64,000 bases of DNA from Jannaschia sp. GRR-S6-38 (GCF_029853695.1 NZ_CP122537.1:2501501-2565500); one strand, 5' to 3'. Shown: positions 17,559-25,900, counted from the stretch's first letter. A program made the numbers and translations. Notes: generated from the sequence alone by a model not told the origin.

Positions 17559-18494
17559 TCAGCTCTCGGGGAGGGCGACGCCGATTTCGCGGTAGTAGCG
17601 CGCGGCCCCCGGGTGGATCTGCGTGGTGACGGCGCCGATCATCTCGGGCGCGACGCCGTTCCACCAGGCGGCGGCCCCGCCCAGCGCGTCCTTGTTCTCC
17701 CAATAGGCGCGGGTCAGGGCGTAGGCCGTGTCTTCGGACATCGCCGCGGTCGCGTAGGCCACGACCGGCAGCGAGGTGGTCACGACATCGGCGTCCTGCC
17801 CCGCATAGGTCCCGGCGGGGATCACGAGGCGGGTGCGGCCGGTCTGTTCGACCTGCTCGTCCGACAGCGACAGCACGCGCACGCCGGTCGAGGCGGCGGC
17901 TTCGATCACGTTGGGCGCGGGGTAGGAGCCCGCGGTCACGAAGCCGTCGATCTGGCCGTTCTTGAGCGCGGCGACGGCGTTCGACAGTTCCGCGTCGGCG
18001 ATGTCCACCGCGTCGGCCACGCCGAAGAGACCGAGATATTTCTCGCCCTCGCGGGCGCCGAAGCTGCCGGAGCCGAGCAGGATCGTCTTGCCCGCCATAT
18101 CCGCGAAACTGTTGATCCCGCTCTCTTCGGAGACGACGAAATGCATCGTCAGTGAGGGGATCGGGAAGAGCGCGCGGATGCCGTCGAAGGCCGGGTCGCC
18201 CTTGCCGTCGAAGGGGCCGGCGGCGTTCTGCGCGGCGGCGATCAGGCCCGGCGGCGACGTGAAGACGTAATCGGCGCCGCGGGCGCGGACCTCCATCACG
18301 TTCTGGACCGAGCCCTGGCTCTCCTCGATGGTCATGTCGGCGGCGCCGTCCAGCGCCTCGGAGAGCTGCACGCCCATCTGGTAGTAGCTGGAACCGGCCT
18401 TGGCCGACTTGTAGGTCACCCGCTCCTGCGCGGCGGCGGGCAGGGCCAGGGCCGCCAGGGTCAGCGCGGCCAGCGTGGTCCGGAACGTCATCAT
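17559..18494 (-). CDS. TAXI family TRAP transporter solute-binding protein
   Basis: The 311-residue periplasmic protein has a signal peptide (to ALPAAAQ, about residue 23) followed by TAXI-family landmarks: KAGSSYYQMGVQLSEAL, ESQGSVQNVMEVRARGADYVF, FADMAGKTILLGSGSFGAREGEKYL, DGFVTAGSYPAPNV and the C-terminal HPGAARYYREIGVALPES. TAXI proteins bind small acids such as glutamate, 2-oxoglutarate or other dicarboxylates. GGGAGG lies seven bases before the first of two ATGs. It is divergent from the TctC gene, with 146 bases between starts, so the two uptake systems may share regulation. Confidence 0.92.
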   Translation of the reverse strand: MMTFRTTLAALTLAALALPAAAQERVTYKSAKAGSSYYQMGVQLSEALDGAADMTIEESQGSVQNVMEVRARGADYVFTSPPGLIAAAQNAAGPFDGKGDPAFDGIRALFPIPSLTMHFVVSEESGINSFADMAGKTILLGSGSFGAREGEKYLGLFGVADAVDIADAELSNAVAALKNGQIDGFVTAGSYPAPNVIEAAASTGVRVLSLSDEQVEQTGRTRLVIPAGTYAGQDADVVTTSLPVVAYATAAMSEDTAYALTRAYWENKDALGGAAAWWNGVAPEMIGAVTTQIHPGAARYYREIGVALPES

Positions 18495-18640
18495 CTCTCA
18501 TCCTCCCATGGTCTCGGGCGCGAGGGTGACGGACGCGCCGCGCGTGTCAAGCCGGGTGAAAGCGGTTGCGCGACGGGGCCCGCTTGCTACCGTGGGGGCG
18601 GCGGCCCCGCGGGAGACGGGGCCGGACATGGGAGGACAAC

Positions 18641-19600
18641 ATGACCTATCGCTTCAAGGCGCTGATCGTCGGCGCCGGAATCCTCGTGGGCGGCGCGGCC
18701 TCAGCGGCCGAATGCATCGCGCCCGCAAACCCCGGCGGCGGCTGGGACTTCACCTGCCGCCAGATCGGCAAGATCATGTACGATATCGGCGCGGTCGATC
18801 AGCCGGTGCAGGTCACCAACATGGCCGGCGGCGGCGGCGGCCTGGCCTTCCAGTCGGTCGTCAACGAGCGTGGCGACGATGCCGACCTGATCATCGCGGC
18901 GAGCCAGGCCACCGCGACGCGGCTGGCGCAGGACGCCTATGGCGGCGCGACGGCCGACCAGGTCCGCTTCGTGGGCGCCATCGGCGCCGATCCGGGCGTG
19001 ATCGTCGTGGGCGCGGACAGTGAATTCGCCGATCTGGGCGCGATGCTAGACGCGATGAAGGCGGATCCGGGATCGGTCGCCTTCGCCGGCGGCTCGGCCG
19101 CGGGCGGCTTCGACCACCTGAAGGTGCTGCAGCTCGCGCAGGAGGCGGGCGTCGAGGACGTGCGCCAGATCAAGTATATCGGCGTCGATGGCGGCGCGGA
19201 TGCGATCACTCAGACGGTGGGCGGCTTCACCCAGGGCATGACCGGCGACATGTCCGAGGTCGTGGGCTTCATCGAGTCGGGCGACGTGCGCGTGCTGGCC
19301 GTGCTGACGGAGGAGCGCGTGCCGGGCTTCGAGGACATCCCGACCGCCAAGGAGCAGGGCTACGACGTGGTCGCGGTGAACTGGCGCGGGCTCTATGTCC
19401 CGAAGGACATCTCGGATGCGCGCTTCCAGGAATGGGCCGACAAGCTGCAGGCGGTGGCCGACAGCGCCGAATGGCAGGAAGCGATGGAGGCCAACGGCCT
19501 CGCGCCCTTCACCGTCGTGGGCGACGACTTCCAGGCTTTCATCGACCAGAACATCGCCGATGTTCAGGCGCTGAGCCGCGAGATCGGCATCATCGAGTGA
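18641..19600 (+). CDS. Tripartite tricarboxylate transporter substrate-binding protein (TctC family)
   Basis: The 319-residue protein has a signal peptide ending near ASAAE (residue 23), then ECIAPANPGGGWDFTCRQIGKIM, the PGGG-D binding loop of the Bug/TctC family, and further family segments NMAGGGGGLAFQSV, GSAAGGFDHLKVLQLAQEAG and VLTEERVPGFEDIPTAKEQGYDVV. It captures a carboxylate in the periplasm for the TctAB permease encoded next. ATG at 18641 follows GGGAGG with eight-base spacing. A long hairpin lies between it and tctB. Confidence 0.93.
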   Translation: MTYRFKALIVGAGILVGGAASAAECIAPANPGGGWDFTCRQIGKIMYDIGAVDQPVQVTNMAGGGGGLAFQSVVNERGDDADLIIAASQATATRLAQDAYGGATADQVRFVGAIGADPGVIVVGADSEFADLGAMLDAMKADPGSVAFAGGSAAGGFDHLKVLQLAQEAGVEDVRQIKYIGVDGGADAITQTVGGFTQGMTGDMSEVVGFIESGDVRVLAVLTEERVPGFEDIPTAKEQGYDVVAVNWRGLYVPKDISDARFQEWADKLQAVADSAEWQEAMEANGLAPFTVVGDDFQAFIDQNIADVQALSREIGIIE

Positions 19601-19607
19601 CGTGATG

Positions 19608-19639
19608 GGACGGGCCGGCCTGCGACGGCCGGCCCGTCC
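19608..19639 (+). promoter_or_regulatory. Intercistronic hairpin between tctC-like and tctB-like genes
   Basis: A perfect 13-bp stem (GGACGGGCCGGCC / GGCCGGCCCGTCC, 6-base loop) starts 8 bases after the tctC-type stop and ends 22 bases before the next start. Only GCTTTCC follows, so termination would be partial at best. It mirrors the hairpin at 17524-17551 in the neighbouring TRAP operon. Confidence 0.6.
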
Positions 19640-19661
19640 GCTTTCCGGGGGAGGGACGCGC

Positions 19662-20114
19662 ATGGATTTGGGCCACGGCAAGGGCGACCGCATCTTCGGA
19701 GTCGCCGTCCTTCTGGGGGCGGTGGCCTATGCGGCGGCGGCGATGCAGCTGCGCACGGGCTTCATGTCGGACCCGGTGGGGTCGAAGACCTTCCCGCTGC
19801 TGGTGGCCGGAGTCTGCGCGATCTGCGGTGCGGTGATGGTGCTGAAGCCCGATGCCGACCCGGACTGGCCGCGCGCCCGGACCTGGGGGGCGCTGGCCGT
19901 CGCGGTGGGGGTGCTGGTGGGCTATGCCTATGCGCTCAAGCCGCTGGGCTTCCTGATCCCGACCGCGATCGCGGCGGGGGTGCTGAGCTACCAGATCGAC
20001 GCGCGCCCACGCTACGCCCTGCTGGCGGGGCTGGGCCTGTCGCTGGGGCTGTTCGCGCTGTTCCGCTTCGTGCTGGGCTTGGGGCTGTCGGCGCTTCCGG
20101 CGGGGCTGTCCTGA
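19662..20114 (+). CDS. Tripartite tricarboxylate transporter TctB family protein
   Basis: A 150-residue membrane protein with four predicted helices and the TctB layout: GDRIFGVAVLLGAVAYAAAAMQ, then MSDPVGSKTFPLLVAGV, a short cytoplasmic loop with DADPDWPRAR, and two C-terminal helices. It is the small permease subunit. GGGGGAGGG lies just before ATG 19662, and the stop is one base from the tctA-type start, so the genes are co-translated. Confidence 0.9.
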   Translation: MDLGHGKGDRIFGVAVLLGAVAYAAAAMQLRTGFMSDPVGSKTFPLLVAGVCAICGAVMVLKPDADPDWPRARTWGALAVAVGVLVGYAYALKPLGFLIPTAIAAGVLSYQIDARPRYALLAGLGLSLGLFALFRFVLGLGLSALPAGLS

Positions 20115-20115
20115 G

Positions 20116-21636
20116 ATGGATATCCTGTCGAACCTGGCGCTGGGCTTCTCGGTCGCGCTGAGCCCCTGGACGCTGATGCTGGCGATCCTGGGCTGCTTCA
20201 TCGGGACCATCGTGGGCGCGCTGCCGGGGCTCGGCCCGTCGAACGGCGTGGCGCTCCTGATCCCGATCACCTTCTCGATGGGGCTCGACGCCACCGCTGC
20301 GCTGGTCCTGCTGACGGCGGTCTATTACGGCGCGATGTATGGCGGGCGGATCAGCTCGATCCTGCTCAACATCCCGGGCGACGAGCCCGCGATGATGACC
20401 TGCCTCGACGGCTATCCCATGGCGCGCAACGGGCGGGCCGGGGACGCGCTGGTGATTTCGGGCGTGGCGAGCTTCGTGGGCGCGCTGCTGGCGACGATCG
20501 CGCTGCTGCTGATCGCTCCGATGCTGGCGCGGGTGGCCTATCTCTTCGGTCCGGCGGAGTATTTCGCGCTCTACCTGCTGGCCTTCTCGACGCTGGGGGG
20601 CATCGCGTCGAAGAACCAGGCCAAGGCGGCGCTGGCCTCGGCCATCGGGCTGGGGATCGCAATGATCGGGCTGGACAACCAGACCGGCCTGCCGCGCTTC
20701 ACCGGCGGCAATCTGCACCTGTTCGACGGCGTCGACTTCCTGGTCGCGATCGTCGGCCTCTTCGCGGTGTCCGAGGTCTTCGTTTTCATCGAGAGCCACG
20801 GCAAGAACACCGCGCTGGGCGTGAAGCTGGACAAGGTCACCGTCCCCTGGCGCGAGATCTGGGCGGTGCGCTGGACGATGCTGCGCTCGTCGGCGCTGGG
20901 CTTCGTGGCGGGCGTCCTGCCGGGGGCGGGCGCGTCGCTGGGCAGCTTCCTGACCTACATGATGGAGAAATCCATCGCCGGCGACAAAGGCGGCTTCGGG
21001 ACCGGGGTCGCGAAGGGCGTGGCGGCGCCCGAGGCGGGCAACAACTCGGCCGCGGGCGGGGCGCTGGTGCCGATGCTGACGCTGGGGGTGCCTGGATCGG
21101 GGACGACGGCGGTGCTGTTGGCGGTGCTGATGACGCTGAACATCACGCCGGGCCCGACGCTCTTCGCCGACCGGCCTGAGGTCGTCTGGGGCCTGATCGC
21201 CTCGCTGCTGATCGCCAATTTCGTGCTGCTCGCGATGAACGTGCCGCTGGTGAAGGTCTTCGTGAAGGTGCTGACCGTGCCGCCGCAGCTTCTGCTGCCG
21301 GGGGTGATGATGGTCAGCTTCGTGGGGATCTATTCGCTGACGGGCAGCTATTTCGACCTGCTCCTGATGATCGGCTTCGGGGCGATGGGCTGGCTGTTCC
21401 GCAAGCTCGACATCCCGACCGTGCCGGTGATCCTGGGGATCCTTCTGGGCAACGCGATGGAGGACAACCTGCGCCGCGCGATGATCCTGTCGGACGGGGA
21501 TGTGACCTTCCTGTTCTCCTCGGGGATCTCGATCGGGCTCTGGACGGCGGCGGTGCTAGGCTTCGTGGCGCCGCTCTTCCTGCGGCGGATCATCCGCAAG
21601 CCCGAGGTGCCGGACCATGCGCTGCCGCGGGATTGA
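20116..21636 (+). CDS. Tripartite tricarboxylate transporter permease (TctA family)
   Basis: The 506-residue large permease of the TTT family has about 11-12 helices. Its hallmarks are GTIVGALPGLGPSNGVALLIPITF (about residues 31-54), YYGAMYGGRISSILLNIPGD and AGVLPGAGASLGSFLTYMMEK, then NNSAAGGALVPMLTLGVPGSGTTAVLL. It works with the TctC and TctB proteins encoded directly upstream to import a di- or tricarboxylate using an ion gradient. The following AtuA/DUF4387 genes suggest that the substrate feeds the same pathway. Confidence 0.95.
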   Translation: MDILSNLALGFSVALSPWTLMLAILGCFIGTIVGALPGLGPSNGVALLIPITFSMGLDATAALVLLTAVYYGAMYGGRISSILLNIPGDEPAMMTCLDGYPMARNGRAGDALVISGVASFVGALLATIALLLIAPMLARVAYLFGPAEYFALYLLAFSTLGGIASKNQAKAALASAIGLGIAMIGLDNQTGLPRFTGGNLHLFDGVDFLVAIVGLFAVSEVFVFIESHGKNTALGVKLDKVTVPWREIWAVRWTMLRSSALGFVAGVLPGAGASLGSFLTYMMEKSIAGDKGGFGTGVAKGVAAPEAGNNSAAGGALVPMLTLGVPGSGTTAVLLAVLMTLNITPGPTLFADRPEVVWGLIASLLIANFVLLAMNVPLVKVFVKVLTVPPQLLLPGVMMVSFVGIYSLTGSYFDLLLMIGFGAMGWLFRKLDIPTVPVILGILLGNAMEDNLRRAMILSDGDVTFLFSSGISIGLWTAAVLGFVAPLFLRRIIRKPEVPDHALPRD

Positions 21637-21761
21637 GGCGCGAGGGCTGCGCCCGGACCGCCGGGGCTTTGCCGCGACCCGCGCCGGTCGTCACAGGCGC
21701 GAGCGTCATGCGACGTGAACCCGTTGAAGAGCGCCCGCCCCGGGGGGGCGGTGCGGGCGCT

Positions 21762-21782
21762 GCCCGACGGTTCCCGTCGGGC
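21762..21782 (+). promoter_or_regulatory. Hairpin directly upstream of the atuA-like start
   Basis: A perfect 9-bp stem with a 3-base loop (GCCCGACGG TTC CCGTCGGGC) ends 8 bases before the ATG at 21791 and abuts the GAGGCGAG ribosome-binding region. No T-run follows. It could be a terminator remnant of the tct operon, or it could modulate translation of the next gene. Confidence 0.45.
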
Positions 21783-21790
21783 GAGGCGAG

Positions 21791-23131
21791 ATGACCCCCG
21801 TCCGCATCCTCGTGCCCGCCGGTGCGTTGGGGCTGGGCTGGGATGCCGATGCGCTGGAGGCGGGGCTGGCGCGGGGCCCGGACCTGATCGCCATCGACGG
21901 CGGCTCGACCGATAGCGGGCCGTCCTATCTGGGGCGCGGCGTCAGCAAATACGCCCGCGCGCAGATCGCGGGCGAGTGGGGTACGCTGATCGACGCGGCG
22001 CATCGCGCGGGCTGCCCGCTGGTGATCGGCACGGCGGGCACATGCGGCGCGGGGGCGGCGGTGGACTGGATGCTGGAGATCACGCGCGACCACCTCGCGC
22101 GCGCCGGACGGCAGGCGAAGATCGCACTGCTCTACTCCGACCAGGACGCGGCCGGGCTGGCCGCCGCCTGGGACCGCGTGACGCCGCTGCCCGGCGCGCC
22201 GGAGGTGGGGCCGGAGATGCTGGCCGACTGCACCAATATCGTCGCGCTGGCCGGGGCCGAGCAGGTGCAGGCCGCGCTGGCGACCGGGGCCGATATCGTG
22301 ATCTGCGGGCGGGCGACGGACACGGCGATCCTGGCGGCGCTACCGCTGGCGCGGGGCTGCCATGCGGGCGCGGCCTGGCACGGGGCGAAGGTCGGCGAAT
22401 GCGGCGCGCTCTGCTGCACGCATCCCGATACGGGGGTGATCGAGCTTCTGTTCGACGCTACCGGCTTCACTGTCACGCCCATGGCCGAAGCCAGCCGGGC
22501 CACGCCGCGCACGGTCGCGGCGCACCTTCTCTACGAAAACGCCGATCCCGTCGTGCTGCATGAGCCGGGCGGCCGGCTAGACACCTCCGCCGCCACCTAC
22601 GGCCCGCAGGGCCGCGCGGTGCGGGTCGAGGGAAGCGAATGGATCCCGGGTCCCTATACCGTTAAGCTGGAGGCCGCGCGGATGGCGGGGCACGGCGTGA
22701 TGAGCCTCGTGCTGATCCGCGACCCGCGCTACGTGGCCGGGATCGACGCATGGTGCGCCTCGCTGGAGGCCCGCGCGCGGGCCCGGATCGCGGCGCGGAT
22801 GCCCGGGCAGGGCTACGACCTGGAGCTGCGGCGGATCGGGCGCGACGCGACGCTGGGCGCGGCGGAGCCCGGGCGGGCCGTGCCCGACGAGATCGGCGTG
22901 ATGGCGCAGATCGTGGCCGACACGCCCGAGGCCGCGCGCGAGGTGGCGAAGCTGGTCAATCCGCTTCTGCTGCACCACCCGCTGACCCCCGAGGAGCCGA
23001 TGCCGACCTTCGCCTTCCCGTTCTCGCCGCCCGAATGCGACCTGGGCCCGCAATACGCCTTCGTGCTTCATCACGTGCTGGCGCTGGACGACCCGATGGC
23101 GGCCTTCCGGCTGGAGGTGGTCGATGGCTGA
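21791..23131 (+). CDS. AtuA-like protein (DUF1446, acyclic terpene utilisation family)
   Basis: A 446-residue protein matching the AtuA/DUF1446 core: AIDGGSTDSGPSYLGRGVSKYAR, IGTAGTCGAGAAVDWMLEI, DCTNIVALAGAEQVQAAL, VICGRATDTAILAALPLARG and HLLYENADPVVLHEPGG. AtuA takes part in citronellol/geraniol breakdown in Pseudomonas, but most homologues occur in other carboxylate catabolic operons, so terpene use is not implied. It overlaps the DUF4387 gene by eight bases; the pair corresponds to domains that are fused in some relatives. It lies behind the TctCBA genes, suggesting that it processes the imported acid. Confidence 0.88.
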   Translation: MTPVRILVPAGALGLGWDADALEAGLARGPDLIAIDGGSTDSGPSYLGRGVSKYARAQIAGEWGTLIDAAHRAGCPLVIGTAGTCGAGAAVDWMLEITRDHLARAGRQAKIALLYSDQDAAGLAAAWDRVTPLPGAPEVGPEMLADCTNIVALAGAEQVQAALATGADIVICGRATDTAILAALPLARGCHAGAAWHGAKVGECGALCCTHPDTGVIELLFDATGFTVTPMAEASRATPRTVAAHLLYENADPVVLHEPGGRLDTSAATYGPQGRAVRVEGSEWIPGPYTVKLEAARMAGHGVMSLVLIRDPRYVAGIDAWCASLEARARARIAARMPGQGYDLELRRIGRDATLGAAEPGRAVPDEIGVMAQIVADTPEAAREVAKLVNPLLLHHPLTPEEPMPTFAFPFSPPECDLGPQYAFVLHHVLALDDPMAAFRLEVVDG

Positions 23132-23411
23132 ACTGGGCGACCTGGCGCGCATCCGCTCGAAGAACGCGGGACCGTTCTGGCTGACGATCGACCTGTTCTG
23201 CGAGCCTGGCAGCTATGCGCGGGTGGCGGCGATCCCGACCGCGGCCTTCGCGGCCCGGCTGGGATCGGCGGGGGTGAAGCGCTTCGATTTGCCGGATCTG
23301 CAGGTCGTCAAGCTGAGCCTGCCGCGTCCCGAGGTGCAGGGCAGCCTGCGCGACCGCGACATGCACGGCGCGGGTTTCGCCCATCTGCTGACCGGGATGG
23401 TGGTCGAGTGA
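23124..23411 (+). CDS. DUF4387 domain protein (AtuA partner)
   Basis: The 95-residue protein fits DUF4387 along its whole length: ELGDLARIRSKNAGPFWLTIDLFC, then VKRFDLPDLQVVKLSLPRP and a conserved C-terminal GSLRDRDMHGAGFAHLL. The family almost always sits next to DUF1446/AtuA genes, as here with an 8-base overlap, and is thought to form a complex with it. The function is unknown. Confidence 0.88.
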   Translation: MAELGDLARIRSKNAGPFWLTIDLFCEPGSYARVAAIPTAAFAARLGSAGVKRFDLPDLQVVKLSLPRPEVQGSLRDRDMHGAGFAHLLTGMVVE

Positions 23412-23430
23412 CGCCCAGCCGGTCCGCGGC

Positions 23431-23913
23431 CTAGTTGAACGTCTCGAGCCGCAGCTGCGCGTCGCAATAGGCGCCGTCATGCGTGCCGACCCAGATGTCG
23501 AGAATGCCCGACGAGGGCGAGGTGAGCGAGATCATCGCGTCGAGATTGCCGTTGTCGTCATCGTCGTAATACCAGTTGCCCGCCGGCGTGTTGACGAGCA
23601 GCGCGCTGTCGCAGTCGCTGACCACCGCGATCTCGAGCCGGTAGCCCTTCATGCCGGGCGTCTCGATGGTGAAGTCGGGGGCCTGCGGGAAGAACCCCTC
23701 GCCCTTGTCCGAGCGCAGCTGCCGGTAGATCTGCGGGCAGTTGCGCGTGAGGCTGAAATCGCCGCCGGCGACGATCTCGAAATAGCGCGGCTGGTACAGG
23801 TCGGCGCCCGAGTAGCGCCCGGTCTGGCCGTTGAGCTGCCAATCCGGGCAGGCGGCGGCCGCGGAGGCCCCGCCGAGCGCCAGAAGCGTGGCTGCGAAGA
23901 TATGTCGGATCAT
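23431..23913 (-). CDS. Secreted protein with peptidase-C-terminal-like (PPC) domain features
   Basis: The 160-residue protein has a signal peptide ending at SAAAA-C (about residue 21) and a short Cys-containing start (CPDWQLNGQTGRYSGADLY). A beta-rich domain follows with ETPGMKGYRLEIAVVSDCDSALLVNTP, WYYDDDDNGNLDAMISL and GILDIWVGTHDGAYCDAQLRL. The last part resembles PPC-type jelly-roll domains; the DDDDNGN turn may bind calcium. Four or five cysteines suggest disulphides. GGGGAGAGG precedes the ATG. The function is unknown. Confidence 0.7.
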   Translation of the reverse strand: MIRHIFAATLLALGGASAAAACPDWQLNGQTGRYSGADLYQPRYFEIVAGGDFSLTRNCPQIYRQLRSDKGEGFFPQAPDFTIETPGMKGYRLEIAVVSDCDSALLVNTPAGNWYYDDDDNGNLDAMISLTSPSSGILDIWVGTHDGAYCDAQLRLETFN

Positions 23914-24009
23914 GGTTCCTCTCCCCTGGTTCCCAGGGGGACCCTAGCGCCGAGGGCAGGCACAACCCAAGCGCGAAACGCGCGGATTTGAACCTTTCCG
24001 GGAGGAGAG

Positions 24010-24093
24010 TGGTGGGCGACCCTGGAATCGAACCAGGCGTGCGTCTCCGCGAGGGAGTTACAGTCCCCTGCCACACCTTGCGGCCTGTCGCCC
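24010..24093 (-). tRNA. tRNA-Tyr (anticodon GTA)
   Basis: An 84-base class II tRNA: 7-bp acceptor stem GGGCGAC/GTCGCCC, discriminator A with encoded CCA, anticodon loop CTGTAAC (anticodon GTA), a long variable arm and T-arm CCTGGTTCGATTCCAGG. Confidence 0.96.
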
Positions 24094-24192
24094 AACGGGG
24101 GCCCGGATAAACGCCCGCCCGGATGGGGTCAAGCGGTGTTGTGACGCCGTCCGACGCGGGCCATAAGCGCAGCTTCAGCCGGGAGAAAACGC

Positions 24193-24981
24193 ATGGCGCA
24201 GAAGCCGAAATGGGTCGTCGAGAAGGAGCGGGACCGCCGCGCGGCGGCGCAGGCGACGATCTGGCTGTTCGGCCTGCACGCGGTGCGCGACGCGCTGTCG
24301 AACCCGATGCGCGAGCGGTTGCGGCTGGTGCTGACGAAGAACGCCGCCGACCGGCTGGGCGAGGCGGTGCCGGCCTCGGGGATGACGCCCGAGATCGTGG
24401 ATCCGCGCAAGTTCGACGTGCCGATCGATCCCGGCAGCGTGCACCAGGGGGCCGCGCTGGAGGTGCGCGCGCTCGACTGGGGACGGCTGGAGGACGTGGC
24501 GCGGCCCGGACAGGGCGCGCCGCTGGTCGTGGCGCTGGATCGGGTGACGGACCCGCATAACGTGGGCGCGATCCTGCGCTCGGCCGAGGTGTTCGGCGCC
24601 CGCGCGGTCATCGCGCCGGCGCGCCATTCCCCGCCCGAGACCGGGGCGCTGGCCAAGACCGCCTCGGGGGCGCTGGAACGGCAACCCTATCTGCGGCTCG
24701 GCAACCTGGGCGACGCGCTGGAGCGGCTGAAGGCGCTGGGCTATCTCTGCATCGGCATGGATGGCGACGCGCCCGAGACGCTGGGCGCGGCCGCGGCCGA
24801 TCTGCGCGACCGGCCCGCGGCGATCGTGCTGGGCGCCGAGGGACCCGGCCTGCGCGAGCGGACGCGGAGCCTGTGCGACCGGATGGTGCGCATCGACCCT
24901 GCGGGCGGGTTCGGGTCGCTCAACGTGTCGAACGCGGCGGCGGTGGCGCTCTATGCGTTGCGGGAGGGACGGGATGGCTGA
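24193..24981 (+). CDS. rlmB: 23S rRNA (guanosine-2'-O-)-methyltransferase RlmB (TrmH family)
   Basis: A 262-residue SPOUT methyltransferase. The N-terminal substrate-binding domain begins at IWLFGLHAVRDAL (about residue 22). The three SPOUT motifs are DRVTDPHNVGAILRSAEVFGA, IVLGAEGPGLRE and GFGSLNVSNAAAVALYAL. RlmB methylates the 2'-O of G2251 in 23S rRNA; other TrmH-type specificities cannot be fully excluded. It is preceded by tRNA-Tyr on the other strand and overlaps the next small gene by eight bases. Confidence 0.9.
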   Translation: MAQKPKWVVEKERDRRAAAQATIWLFGLHAVRDALSNPMRERLRLVLTKNAADRLGEAVPASGMTPEIVDPRKFDVPIDPGSVHQGAALEVRALDWGRLEDVARPGQGAPLVVALDRVTDPHNVGAILRSAEVFGARAVIAPARHSPPETGALAKTASGALERQPYLRLGNLGDALERLKALGYLCIGMDGDAPETLGAAAADLRDRPAAIVLGAEGPGLRERTRSLCDRMVRIDPAGGFGSLNVSNAAAVALYALREGRDG

Positions 24982-25240
24982 ACCGAAGATCGCGACCTGC
25001 TGCTATTGCAGCCGCCGGACCGTGTTGCGGAATACCGCGCATGGCGGTCACGAATTGGCCTGCGGCTCTTGCGGGGCGCCGCTGCACGTGATGAAGCCCC
25101 TCAAGACACCGCGCCCGCGGCCCGTCGTCAACACGGCGCCGGCCCGCCCGCGCAAGGCGAAGAAAAAGAAGCCGAAACGGCCGCTCTGGCAGAAGATCGC
25201 CGCCGAAATCTGGGACGAGGTCGAGGACATCTTTGACTGA
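24974..25240 (+). CDS. Small zinc-ribbon-like protein with basic tail
   Basis: The 88-residue protein has two CxxC pairs (CCYCSRR and CGSCGAPL, about residues 9-12 and 30-33) forming a likely zinc ribbon, a very basic linker (RPRKAKKKKPKRP), and an acidic amphipathic C-terminal helix (AAEIWDEVEDIFD). It overlaps rlmB by eight bases and is followed by a strong terminator, so the two form an operon. Nucleic-acid or ribosome binding is a guess from charge and context. Confidence 0.7.
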   Translation: MAEPKIATCCYCSRRTVLRNTAHGGHELACGSCGAPLHVMKPLKTPRPRPVVNTAPARPRKAKKKKPKRPLWQKIAAEIWDEVEDIFD

Positions 25241-25367
25241 TCCCTCCGGCCGCGAAAAAACGATTTCGTGATCGGAACTTTCCGGGGCGAGGGCAGTTTC
25301 CTACGTGTCTGTGGAGGGTGGCTCCGGAACCGCCGCCTTCTGTTCACTGTCCCTCGTTCCGTACCTC

Positions 25368-25400
25368 GGCCCGCGTCTTCATTGCCGCGGGCCTTTTTTT
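25368..25400 (+). terminator. Rho-independent terminator after the rlmB operon
   Basis: An 8-bp perfect stem GGCCCGCG / CGCGGGCC with a 10-base loop is followed directly by seven T. It lies 127 bases after the zinc-ribbon gene and only 17 bases before the next ATG, so it could also act as a leader attenuator for the CoA-binding protein. Confidence 0.85.
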
Positions 25401-25417
25401 CGCGTCTCCTGCGCGCC

Positions 25418-25894
25418 ATGACCGATGGCCCCTCCGACGCGCTCCTGCGCGAGATCCTGACGCCGCCGCGGCCCTTCGCCTGCGTGGGCGTGTCGCCCAA
25501 CCCGGTGCGGCCCAGCCATTACGTGGCGCGTTACCTGTCGCTGCGGGGCTTCCGGGTGGTGCCGGTCAATCCCGGCCATGCGGGCACGGAGCTGTTCGGG
25601 GCGACCGTGCGGGCGGACCTGTCCGAGATCGACGAGCCGGTGGAGGTGCTGGACATCTTCCGCCGCCCCGAGGCCGTGCCCGCGATCGTCGCGGAGGGGC
25701 TGCGCGTCCTGCCGCAGCTGCGTTGCGTCTGGTTGCAGATCGGGGTGATCAGCGCCGAGGCGCGGGCGATGTGCGCGGAGGCCGGCGTCACCTTCATCGA
25801 GAACCGCTGCCCGAAGATCGAATACCAGCGGCTGCACAGCGAATTGCGGATGGGCGGCTTCGCGACGGGGCGGATCAGCTCCAAGCTCGACTGA
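25418..25894 (+). CDS. CoA-binding (Rossmann) domain protein, YccU-like
   Basis: A 158-residue single-domain protein of the CoA_binding_2 family: FACVGVSPNPVRPSHYVARYL, FRVVPVNPGHAGTELFG, EVLDIFRRPEAVPAIV, VWLQIGVISAEARAMCAEAG and a C-terminal ENRCPKIEYQRL. It corresponds to the NAD/CoA-binding domain of succinyl-CoA synthetase alpha, without a catalytic histidine domain. Its role is unknown. The start lies immediately downstream of a terminator hairpin with no clear ribosome-binding site, so expression control may be unusual. Confidence 0.85.
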   Translation: MTDGPSDALLREILTPPRPFACVGVSPNPVRPSHYVARYLSLRGFRVVPVNPGHAGTELFGATVRADLSEIDEPVEVLDIFRRPEAVPAIVAEGLRVLPQLRCVWLQIGVISAEARAMCAEAGVTFIENRCPKIEYQRLHSELRMGGFATGRISSKLD

Positions 25895-25900
25895 ACGCGA

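Noticed and set aside
15297..18155. Very long plus-strand open frame opposite the TRAP permease and binding protein genes
   Set aside because: The minus-strand products match TRAP families along their full lengths; the antisense translation is Arg/Gly/Gln-rich shadow coding.
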